From Strix aluco (Eukaryota > Chordata > Aves > Strigiformes > Strigidae), in assembly GCF_031877795.1 (NCBI RefSeq), contig NC_133946.1, forward strand, positions 11,259,144 to 11,323,143: a DNA stretch of 64,000 bases, written 5' to 3'. This document shows, in pieces, positions 1 to 12,000 of the stretch. The position numbers and the translations under genes were made by a program. Numbering within the stretch: the stretch's first letter is position 1; each line of letters begins with the position of its first letter. Below the pieces are notes generated by a model. It did not search any database. It was given only the letters and a program-made list of their open reading frames with translations, and was not told where the DNA came from.

Positions 1-12
1 TTCTCCTTGCAG

Positions 13-3000
13 GAAACCTACCTGGAGTATCTCTTCACGCCTGGCCGGTTCACAAATGCAGCTATCCAGAAAGCTTTACAGGTTAGTAGAGGGCCTTTGG
101 TGCACTCTCTGTTCAGCTTCTCCTTCTTGGCTGTCTTGATGTGAGGCAACAGGATTCCTTGGAGCTCTTGGCAGGCATCAGTTTGCATTTGACAGTTTGT
201 AGACCTGTCAGTAGTCACTGAAGCAAGTTAGCGGCTGTTGTGCCATACTTCAGCTGGTGTGTACTGACGGCGGGAGGCAGAACGTTGTTTCCAGAAGACA
301 GAAGACTTTTTTCTTTTTTTTTTCCCCTTAGATAGCACAGCAGGTCGCTGAGCTTGCGTTTCATTGCCTGCTGCTTTAGCCAGGTGAACGGAGACTCAGC
401 CTGCTGGAGTGCTGTTTCTCGGAATACATCCGCTCAGTTCTGGCTCCTCCAGGACTGTTAAGGGCAGAGCAAGGCAACACATGGTGCCTTTTCAGGAAAA
501 ATGGAAAAGCCAAACTTCCGCTACTCTGACCGTTTTGATTCTTTGTGCTGTGACCTTACGGAGGCCTGTAACAAGGTACAGGAGAGAGCCACTGCGAAAG
601 TACGCAGCACTTCTCACACCCCAGTGCGCTGCCTGCCAGGAGGCTTCCTCCATTCCACAGGAAGAGGGAAGCTGGCTGTACATCCGTGGACCCCACATTT
701 AGCAGCCAGACATGTTTTTTAATACTTTTGTCCTGCAAAGCACTGGATGGTGCTGTCATGCTTGCTTCATGTCACTTGGTGCTGCTTGAACCTCAAGGAG
801 ACAATGCTCTTCCTTAAAAGTAAAAGTTTCCTCTGCTGCTTTTCAGATCTTTTCTCAAGGAACTGAGACACACATGGATCTGACATGGGACGAGTTAAAA
901 AAAGAGGTTACCTTAGCCGTGGAAAATGAGGTGAGATTTTTTTTTTTTTCTCCCTCCATGTTTTGTTCTTACATTCACTGTATGTACTGTGGTGGTTCAG
1001 TGAAATTAAGTGACATACAAAGTGACCCCAGGCCTTGTTCTGTCCTTTGTGTCTCCAAAGGAGTTCTGTGACTTTTTAAAAAAGTACAGCTTTTCATCTT
1101 TCCTGCTTGGCTTTTCCATTCCCTTTTCTTTTTTGGAGTCCTTTCTTCTTTCTTGCTGTTCTGCTGTCTCTGCTCCCTGGGTGTGCTTTGCTGGGCGCAC
1201 ACTGTGTGCTGCCCGTTCTCAGGTAGGGAGCTGTTGCTCATGATTTTGGACACCTGAAGATAATCTGCTTAGGGGGACCTATCTGAAAGATCAACTGGCT
1301 GTCCTTTTGGGTCTGAATTTCCCCCATTTTATGCTACTTCTCTGTATTTTACTCTTGACATGCCTGATTCTCTAGGCCAGCACTCCTTCCACCTCCGGCT
1401 CATCCTTGAGGCTGCTCAGACTGTTGCTGAAAAGTTACAAAAAAGGCTGTTTTGTATCCTCTACAGCTATTGTTGTGCATGATTTTTTTAAAGAGATCTG
1501 CAGTGCTGCCCTTTTTCTTGATAACAGCAGTGCTTTGTAATTTAAGGTTGTATAGAAATGGTTCTTGTGGGCTTTGTTCCCCTTGCTGTTAGCTGTGTGA
1601 TTTGCTGCTGTAGGAAAAAACTTACATTTTGACAGTAAGGTAGTGGGGAAGAGAACTGTAACTGGTGTTTATAAACCTGAACCATGTAAAGGTGTGACTC
1701 TGGTCATGAGAGACAAGCCAGCAGTCTGAACGCTACAATTTTTCTCACTGGTTTACCACCTGTATTCATCTGAAGTCTTGTTTTGGTCCCACTAGTTCCA
1801 GGGCAGTGTGACTGAATACGAGTGCTCGTTGGAGGAGTTTTGGCAGCTGCAGGTGGAGTTCTGGTCCAAGCTCTACGCCTGCTGCCTTCAGTACCAAGAA
1901 GCACTCTCACGGCCCCTGGCCCTGCACTTGAACCCCTACACCAACATGGTGTGCCTGCTGAAGAAGGTGAGGCTGAGCAGCGCGGGCTCTTTGGCCGCTG
2001 GTGATCTCCAGGGAGGAGTTCTTCTGAGCGAGGTGTGGATTTGGGGAGCTCAGAGAAGGGTTTTCTCCTCACCTTTCTAGGGCTCCCTGTCTTTCCTTGT
2101 GCCCTGCTCCTTGGTGGACCATCTCTATCTCCTCTCTAACGAGCACCTCCTGACTGAGGACGATGCTGCCATCTTCGATGGTAAGTGAGGAGACGTGGAG
2201 CTCTTTCATTGTTGGAGGCTGAAATGCGCATGTCAGGGAAGCCCTAGGCAGAGGGATGTGGGAGTTTCCATAGAAGTGCTCCTGACTTCATAATTATCTA
2301 CACAGAGATAATTTTCTTATCTTGGCATTCGGAGGGAGTTTTATTTGGTGAAACCTGCCATTGTGCTCAGGCCAGGAATTAGAAAATGGTATCAAGGCTG
2401 CGAATTTGCTGTGCCTTGTTTCAGATAACTTAAAAAGAAAGAATTTTAGGTTTCCAGCTGCATGTTTCTTGGTGACAAGGACCTGCCTTGGTGGATCCTT
2501 TGCCCCTGTGGCCTTACAAACTGCCTGTGCAGGCTGCGGTTATCCAGTGCCCTCTTCCTGCCCGCTCTCTGTGGGACAGATTGGCCAGGTTGGAGCTTGA
2601 TAACGAGCTGGTGGGGAGAGTGGGATGCAACAGCTCGTGTTTCTGATCATGTGGGTGACCCCCAATATGAACCTGCTTAACGTTATCTCAGCTGGGTGCT
2701 CGCTCAGCTTGGCCACCCCCCTCCAAGAGCCACAAGACCTGCTCTGACTCGGTGCAAGTGGTTTTGTTTTGTAAAATTCCCCAATCTTTGTGTCTTGCTG
2801 ATGGAGTAAACTCCTTTCAAAGACTGCCGACAAAAAAGAAACTTGTGAGCCTCTAAGCACCCTGGCATGCTGGGCTCAACTGCTTGGTTCTGCAAACTTA
2901 GTTTTTAGCTCAATGTTTTTTTATAAATGTTTTTATGTAAGCTGTGGAGAGGGACTGTGCCGTCTCTTGTCTCCAGGAAGCAAATGCCAGTGTGTGGAAA

Positions 3001-6000
3001 AGTTGTCATTAATATTGTCGCCACAGTGCCCTCTATGCTTTGCTGGCCGTGGAATGACGTTTCACAAGGAAAAAGGCAACGGAAAATGTTACCTAAGCTC
3101 CACTTTCATGCTCGAGTGATTTTTATATTTTTGTAAAGAAGAATCATCATCCATTTGGTTGAGCTATTTCTGGCGCTGAGGGAAGGAAAGCTGGAGGCCT
3201 GGGCTGGGTTTGGGAGGCTAGCAGTTCCTGCCCTGTCTGTTCTAAACTTCTCCAGAAAAAATGCAACTTAATTTTAAAAACGCATACATAAAAGATTACA
3301 TTGCAAAGCAGTGATTTAAACCCTCAGTCCTGAATTTTCAGATCACTTCTAAGGATTTGAAAATCCTCTGTCAGCTGTGAGAGGTGGTGCTGCACATGAA
3401 TAGCAGCTGTAATGAGCGTGTTCTGCTTGGCAGAGCTAAGCTATCTGAGCCACTTGCTCTGGGTTGGTTTTTTTTTTTTTTTGCTCTTCCACTGCACTAA
3501 TTACTTCCTTTCAACCTGTGGCTGGAGAAAATCCCCTGGAGGGAATTTTGTCATTTTATCATTGCATCTGTACTTTTTACTTTCCTAATAATAAAGCCCA
3601 AATCTTTCCCTTGTCAACTCCTAAGGTTTAATTCGGCCTTGTAGTCAGCAGGGAAGGGTCAGTTTGGCACGCGGGACTGAGACCAATCTGCTGCTAGTAG
3701 TTTGCTGATAGGAGCTGAACTAACTGGTTTTTGAATGGTCCACCCACCTTCGCTTTGAAATCTCTTGTAAATATACAGTTAGATTCTTTCATTACAGATT
3801 TGGAGATGTCTCGTGATGTTGTCTGTCTTGTCCAGTGCCTTCGACTGATCGGAGAATCAATTTCCATGGAAATGGCATTCATAATGGAAATGGCTTGCTC
3901 CCGCCTCCAGCCTCCAGAAAAGGCTGCAGAGCAGATCCTGGAGGACTTGATAGCTAATGACACGTAAGGAGATGTTTTTGCAGAAGCTCCCTGGCAGCGA
4001 GGCAGGGATGGCTGAGCAGGGATTGCCTGGAGCTGGCCTTGACTGACATCAAAGCACACATGGGATGTGCGAGCTCTCTCTGTGCTGTGGGAGACTTTTC
4101 CAGGTCCCCTCAGAGATGGGTATCGGTGACGTTAGCGGGGTCTTCCATCCAGAACCCCCTTGCTGTTGCTCGGGGCCCTCCTGAAAAGGCATTTTGGGGT
4201 TCTCAGAGGTAGAGAGCAGAAGAGGAGCGAGTTCCTTTTAGGTGAGCATTGCAGTGTGGAAAGCAAGTGCCTGCAGACGTTGGGTAGAAGGTCAGATCCT
4301 TGGTCAAGCCATGTGGTTACTGTGCTTACCTCCTGAAATCATTCCCCATGGAATGCCAGCCATCTGACTTGTTATTTCCTGGTAGCCTGGGGGAGTGGAA
4401 TAAATAGACTGGTCCCTGCAGGCGCTGTAATAAAACTCCAAACCAGAAGAGGATTCCCATCAAGAATGTCCAGGCTGATCCTTCCAGGGAGGATCAGTAA
4501 GGGAGGAAAGGGAGCCCTCTTCAGTTTAAATGTCATGTTGCTGATGATGATTATTATCTTTTTCACTTTGCAGGGAAAACGTGATGGAGGACATACACAG
4601 CAAACTGCAGGAGATCAGAAACCCCATCCATGCCATCGGAGTGCTCATCCGAGAAATGGACTATGAGACCGACGCTGACATGGAAAGAGGTGAAAGCTCG
4701 ACAGCGGGGCATTTGGGATGGGAAAGTGGCGCTGGGCTGGGCAGGTGTTCTTGTCAGTCTAGTTTCTCCCCTTATCTCTGTGATTTTATCTTTTAGCTCA
4801 TCATCTAAATATGCGCATGAACCTCTCCCAGCTGTATGGTAGTGGTACCGCTGTCAACGTGGTTTGCTGGGGGGTATGTAAGATTGCCACGATCCGTTTC
4901 CTGATCTGTCGGGACCTGTTGATCCTCCAACAGCTGTTGCTGCGGCTTGAAGATCCCGTGAGTACAGCCCTCGAAGCTACTGCTATGCTCTTTGAACTTT
5001 CAGATCTGGGGTTCTGCTGGTGCCAGACTAAGCTCTGTCTCTTCCCACAAAACACTGGAGGCTGTTTGAACTAGCCCCAGGCTTGGGCAAGCCCTGTTCT
5101 CTCCTCCAGTCGCTTTTTGTCATCCTAAGCAAAGCAGCGGTGCGCTGCGCTCACACCCTAACTCTTTCCACGCTGAGCATCCAGGAAGCAAAACTCTTTT
5201 GTTTCCAGCCTCCCATCTGAAACGGTGCTGCCTGAGCACATACAGTTCTCCCATCTATTCCCCATCCCTCCCACGCTGCTGTGCACACGATTGCAGCCTT
5301 GTTCTCTGGCAATGCAGCACCTTTTGTGTCACGACAGCAGTGTTTACCCAGAGGTTTCAGCCTCCCTCAGGCTGCTCCAGCCAGTGCCAACGGCCGCCGT
5401 GACGGCAGCAGTGTTTGTGGTCGTGGGCTGGGTCCTTCCCGTTGGCCCCGTGGCCACACAAGGGATGGTGCTGATGGTTTGGGTGGACGCAGGGGTGCGG
5501 AACAAGTGCCCAGCCAAGTGGAGTGTTGTTTAAACCAATATTATTTACTTGGAAACGTTACTGCAGTAGTTTCTTGGTGGAAAAGAAATCTCCTTCCTGG
5601 ATAAGGTTGCCCTGGTAAAGCACATCACAAGGTGCCCTTCTGGAGCCAGGCTCTCTCAGGGCACGTGACCTGCTGCCTGCTTGACGAGGAACTGCTGCTT
5701 TGCCACCTGGACGCACTTGTGTCCTTCAAAGTGTGGATTGTTTTTCTCCCCGTGTCACCCGGCTGTGCTGCTCTTGGCTGGAGCATGCCGGGATGCAATG
5801 CCTGGGCAGCAGGGCTTGGCCCCGAGATGGCCTTTGCCGCAAAGCCATGATTTTACTCTCAACCGTGTTGTCGCAGCAGTGCAAAGCACCTTTTTGCTGG
5901 CGGCCTTGGCATCAGCAGGTGTTTGCAGGCTGGAGAAGCGCTCGGTGTGCGCGTCACTTTGCATGTTAAACTTTCCCCGGGGGGGCTGAGCCACCAGAAT

Positions 6001-9000
6001 AGTTAACTCACCCCTTGGTCTGAGGTGACGCTGTCATTTGTGACTGGGTTATTCTGGTGCATGCAAGAGTCTTGCTGGTCTCCTGGGTGGGTTGAATTAT
6101 CTGCTGGGCTATCGACCGCCTTGGCCTTGGCCAGAGGGACGAGCTGGGCCTGCTACAAACCTCACCGATTGCCCTTGTCCTGCTGTTGCTCTGGGCTCAG
6201 CCTCTCAGTGTTCCAACCTCTCTGATTTGCTTGCAGATGGTTTTGGGAGGGGGACAACTGTTCCAGTCTCAGCAGGACCTGCTGCACCGCACCTCGCCCC
6301 TGCTGCTCTCCTACTACCTGATCAGGTGGGCGAGCCAGTGCCTGGCGTCGGACGTCCCCGTCGACACGCTGTAAGTCTCTGCCGTGCCTGTTCTGTCTTT
6401 GATTGTTGGTTCCTGCTAAATCCACCTGAAATGCCCTTCCTGGCATGAAAAGCTGGTGGTTGCTGTGGGAGTATCACTCTAGGATCCAGGTTGTGCTGGG
6501 GAGGTTTTTTTTTTCCCCATGTTTTGAGCTGACTCTTTGCCTTGTGCTAATTCTGCTGTGTGAGGTCTCGCTGTTGCCTTTTTCAGCAGTAGGAGTCATT
6601 TGAGTTGAACAATGAACGCAATTAAAGCAGGAGGCGTTTTGTTGTCCCTTCACTGATGGCTTTTTCTTCTCTAGGGAATCTAATCTGCAGCATCTATCTG
6701 TGTTGGAGTTAGCAGACACCACTGCTCTAACACCCCATAAACTAGGTAAGATGTCCGCAACTTGTCACCTCTTGGGTTGTTATTTATACCTCTTGAGCCG
6801 TGTCTCTGCCACCCAAGGGAAATGCTTCATGCAGTCAGCTAACGGAGCACGTGGTTGATTGACCCCACTTTCTGTGGAGATGTTTGTTGTGCTGCCCGCC
6901 AAAAACCACCACCAGCAGAGTATCTTGTAGCATTGGACTCGGACCAGAGACGTGGATCTTATTCTCAGCCTGAGGAGGATGGGAAGGCCTTGCTCAGTCA
7001 AACTTTATGAATTCTGGCCCTGGCAGTATCAGCCAAGCTCAGCTCTCACTCCTGTACGTTACAGTGGCTATAGTGGGTCAGACCAGGTCTGTCCTGCTCG
7101 TCAGCCTTTATCCCACAGCGACCAGGAGCAGCAGCTCAGGTGAACGAGAGAATATTAGAAATACTTCCCAAAACATGCTTGTGCTTCCAGCACTTTGCAG
7201 TTCAGTGTTTGCCAGTACCTCAAGGGGGAAATTGCAGCTAATAATTCATTCATATTTTAAAAGTTTTGCTGCAAAGACACATGCTTTGGATTACTGTCTT
7301 GGAGGAGAAATCCTAACAGGGGAGAATATAAGACAACTTAATTAGGAGGATGCGTACCTTGAAGTGGTTCCAGAGGGAGGTGGTGAGCAGGGTAGGGGAG
7401 AAAATGCACAGGTAGGAGCCTGCCATAACTAGTCTCAGCCTTGAAGTACAGACACTTCAGAGGGAGCTGAGAAAATAGGGGACAAACAGGCAGCAGTGCC
7501 ACGTGTGAAGGGCTGTGAGCTGGGGAAGAAATTCCTCTGCTTGCTGACGGGCCTGGGGCATCTGTGCTCTTTGTCAGCAGGCTGCGATCTTCAGAGTCTG
7601 AACGCTCCCTGAATGAGAGTCTGGGTTCAGGAGGCAGTTGCCTTGACGTAAATGTCAGAGCATAAAAGCAAAATTGAAAACATCCTTTGTGTGTGCCAGT
7701 GTCGTGGGTTATTTCTTGGCCCGCTCATGAGGAAAGTCCTGTCTGGCCACTGTGCTTCGGGGAAAAATATGTGAAATGTGGGGAAGCTGGAAAGGAGGTG
7801 GCAGCTTGGGGAGAGGCGTTGAGAACAGTTAGCTACTGGGAGATTGGACTGCTTAGGGTGCTGGAATGAGGAGGGAGGCATTTGAACAGGGCCAGATAGC
7901 CAAATCAGCACTCCCTCAGCCCTGCCCTGCAGCACGCTTGGTCGTGCTGGAAAGCTGCAGATGGGTTGTGTCATGAATAGCGCAACTAGAGAGAGAGCAG
8001 AGCCCTTTTTATTTTTTTTAATTGAGTTGCGGTTAATAAACATTGCAGTATGTGGCTCTTTGATCTCCTGCTACTCCCTCTGACTTAACCAGACGGCAAG
8101 AGAAATCCAAAACCAACAAGTTCGAGTGCTGAACGTGCTTATTGTTTTGCTTCAGCTTAATCTGTGATGTTTGGGCTGATGAGCACAGCACAGCGTAGAA
8201 AGCCTGGGATGTCTGCTGCGGGCCCTCTTCTCAGTGTTTCTTTAACTTGTATTTTTAGTATCCGGCCCTCAAACAATTGTGGAGCTATTCTTTCAGGAAG
8301 TGGCCAGAAAGCACATCATATCTCGACTCTTCTTGCAACCAAACACCTCTTTGGCTGAAACAAGTTTGAACTGGCCCCATCTCATTACCGCGATAGTGGC
8401 TGACTTTCTGCCGCTCCTGTATCCTTGGCTGTAAACCCCCTCTCTGTGAGGTGCTGGCTCTTGCCGGGCCATAACCAGGGGGAGTTTCTGTACGGCGCGG
8501 CAGTGCTGGAGCCGTTGCACATGGAGGCTGCGTGTTGTGGCCCGATCCTGAAGCTGGGAGCATTGGTGGGCCTGTGGGAGGAGGGTTGGGGCTAGCAGAG
8601 GGGTTCAGGTGGTGGGCTGCGGGGTGCTCGGGGGCTGTAAGTTGGCCGTCTCTGCCACCAAACCCCATGCAGTTCCAAAATCAATGTTTTCCACACCCAA
8701 ATTTTGAAGATAAGTCTGCTGAACAACTGACTGTTGTTAGCGTTAGTGAGATTTGTGGGTATTTTAAGATTTCTCAGAATCCATCCCGTTTAGGTGCACA
8801 ATAAAGGATTTGAGTTTTTGACTTTAAGCCCCTGAGCTCTAGCGACTTGACTTGGTGAGGGGCGATGCTGGGACGTTTGGAAAGGTAACAAGATTTGGGC
8901 AGTTGTGGATTAGATGTACTAATGGTTTTGTTCTAATATGGATAAATCTGATTATAGAATAATGACTTTATAAAGAGCAGCTTAATCTTCTCTCATTTAC

Positions 9001-12000
9001 CCCCCTCCAAACTGAGCACGAGAGGCATGCCGACTTTTCGACTAGTTCTCCAAGCTCTCCGGGCTGGATTGTTCCTTAACCTCTGCTCAGATGGCCCAGC
9101 AATCCCAGCTTCCTCTTCCCCGAGTGCCTGATGGGGAGCTGTCAGTACACCCAGCTGCAGGTGAGTGCTCCGCTCCAGCTCCCTCAGAGGAGCTGACAGG
9201 GGAAGAGCAGGTGTGAGTGCAACAGTCTCTTTCCATGTGTGGGTTTCTTGCAGCGGCAGGTCTGCGCTTTGGCCAGTGCAGAGGTGTAACGTGGCATGAG
9301 CTCCGTGCACAGCCGCCTTACCTCTGCTTAGAAAAAGCTCCCCAAAACCAGCATCTTTCCAGTTGTTCTGCTTCCCCCTAGTCGCTGCTCTCTGAGCTCT
9401 GACGTGAGCTAATCTTCCCAAGCGCTCTGCTTCCATGTCTCCCTTTTGGAGATGATGGGCTGGAAGTTCATCCTGCAGATAAAATCATACTGCAAGGAAT
9501 GATTCTTTTGGAGAATTGTTAGAAATCTCATAACTATCGCAGTGTCAGTGCTGTGAAGAAACTGTAAGGTAGCAAATATTTTCCGTCTTCCTCGTGCGTC
9601 TGTCTTGTTTCCTGTAGTGTCCACCTCTAACAGAAGGGCTTTTTGCTAAATACCTCATCCCTGGAAAATGCCACAGAGTGTTTGCTGGGAAGTGATTTAA
9701 GATGGTTGTCTTACGCATTTCCTCTTTCATCCGTTTTCAAGAAAATCCAGGCATAAGTGCTTTGGATTATTATATACCCTTTTCGTGGAGGAGTTCAGTC
9801 TCCCAGGGCTTGTCTGACAGCGTGGTACTGCGTGCAAGAAACATCTTTGTGGAGCTTGTTTAAATATCACAGCCAGCCCGTAATCCAGCCGCTCGCTAGC
9901 TGCTGATGTGCCCACAGCCTTTCCTGCGCTACCCCTGCAAACAGACTGCCCGCAGGACTGGGGGTTCTGGTAGCAGAAGTAGTTTCAGGAAGGCTCCTCT
10001 ATTTCTTAAACGTCCTTACTAGTAAAAACTGGTGTAAGAAACATCTGACATCTTGGCAGCAGGGCGAGTGAACTACTTTTTTGTTTTCTGGTGTCTCCCT
10101 GGACTGCTGTATTTCAGACCACTTTTTTCTCCACCGTCCCTTCCCGTGCTTTTCAAGGTCTTGGTGCTTGTAGCTGCTTGTGCTCCAGTTCGGAGCTGCA
10201 CGGTTTCTTGTTTGCAGCGCCATGTGACACATTTCATTCCCCAACTGATGGCAGTCCTCGAGGCATGCAGGGCTAGGCAGGCTGTTATTAATGAGATGTT
10301 TTTTTCTGTGCTTAGCAGAACCTTTTATTCTCAGAGTCCCTTACACCTGGGGCTGAACTGCTTTCTTTTGTGTTCGTGTTGCTGCCGAGAAGAATGTCAA
10401 ATCTACAGAGCTTTTGAGCCAGGAAATGCCAGGACACTTTGAGCAGCATCGTTCTACCTCCTGGCGTATGTTCGCTCTCGTGGCGCGAGCACGCTTTGAA
10501 TTTTCCTGCATTGCTTTCGCCTCACTTGTGTCCTGCCTCGAGGAGATACGAGAGACTTTTATCTCTGCAGGAGCAGGCTCTTCTCCCTCCTCCCTGCTAC
10601 CTTCTGTCACACTTACTGATCCCAGTTGGTCACGTAAACTTGGATTAAGTGTTTTGACCTCAGGGAGCTAACACCAGATTTGCTGTGAGCGTGAGCTCGG
10701 TGACCCAAATAGAGGTGGAGATACAGGAAGCTCCCTGCGAGTAACCGGTGTGCACAGAGAAGGTCCAGTGACCAAAGCACTGGCCTGGGCTGAGGGCCAG
10801 ACCTCTCCTCGTTGCTTATTCTGTATGACAAGCTGTTGAGCAAGCCTGGGGTGGGATTTATCTGTTGTAGCTGGCTAATCTGAGCGGTGAATCCGGGCTC
10901 AGAGGATGCATTGCCACGTGGCTTTTAGTGGACCCGTGGCTGGGGTAGGCAAGGCATATGTGCTGGTGCTTTACGCACGTGTGAAGATGCGGGTTGGCTG
11001 GTGAAACCTAGGCTTTACCGCCAGGTCCTGGCTTCTCCTCCTCCTCCTTTTCTGCTGAGTCCCGGAGCCCTGCTGGTGGGACATCTCTGCTTCTCCAAGT
11101 ATGAAGAGCAAACGCCACTCTCCGAGGCACGAGGGATGCCAGCTTTTGGGTTTTCATCGTGCCTCCTAGCTGCTCTTGGATAGGTGGTGACACTTTGCAG
11201 CCCTTATATTATCCTGACAGAGCAGGCACAGGGCCAGGCTGAGTTGTATCGCCCTGTAGTTTTGGCCAGCATCCATGTTGTGGCTTTATTTATGGTGTGT
11301 CCTTGGTGTTGTCAGCATTCCACTCCATGCCTGTCAGTTTGTTGCTGTAATCCGTGGTCTTCCTTGGCTGCTCTCCCCCTCCTGCCCAGATACTGCTCTT
11401 CTAACACCTGCTTTGCCTGTTCTCCCACTGCCTTCACACACGCGCGCTGCCGTTCTTGCTCTGTGCACACCAGGGTAACGTTTCCTTTGCGGTTCCCTGG
11501 AGCAGGTTTGCAGTGGTTGTAGAGCACATCGTGTCTGATTTTGGGGGATGTTGGGTGCTGTTGCTGAGGCACAGGAGCTGTTCAGAGCACCTTGTTTACC
11601 GGCAGCACATGGAGGATGTCTCCCCATCTGCGCGCTGAAGGAACTTTGAGGCTGGGGAAACCAATCCTGACCGAGTAAATCGGTACCAAGTCATTCCACG
11701 CAGACACTACTTAGAGAGAGAAAGAGAATTCCTGCTTGGAAAGAGAATCCCTGCTTGGTCTCCAGCTTTTCAGGGAGTGATTTGAGACTCAGAAAACATA
11801 CTGAGCTGGAAGAGCGGGATCTGTGTGAGCACAGCAGCTAAAGGGGCCACCAAAATGGTGCTTTGGTGTTAGAGACCTAACCCTTCCTCTGGTAGTGGGT
11901 GCCTGCAGGTCACAAGCGAGCGCTGAATCGAAACTCCCGTTCCTCCTCTCCTGTAGGAATACATTCGCCTGCTGCAGCCATGGTGCCACGTGAACATGGG

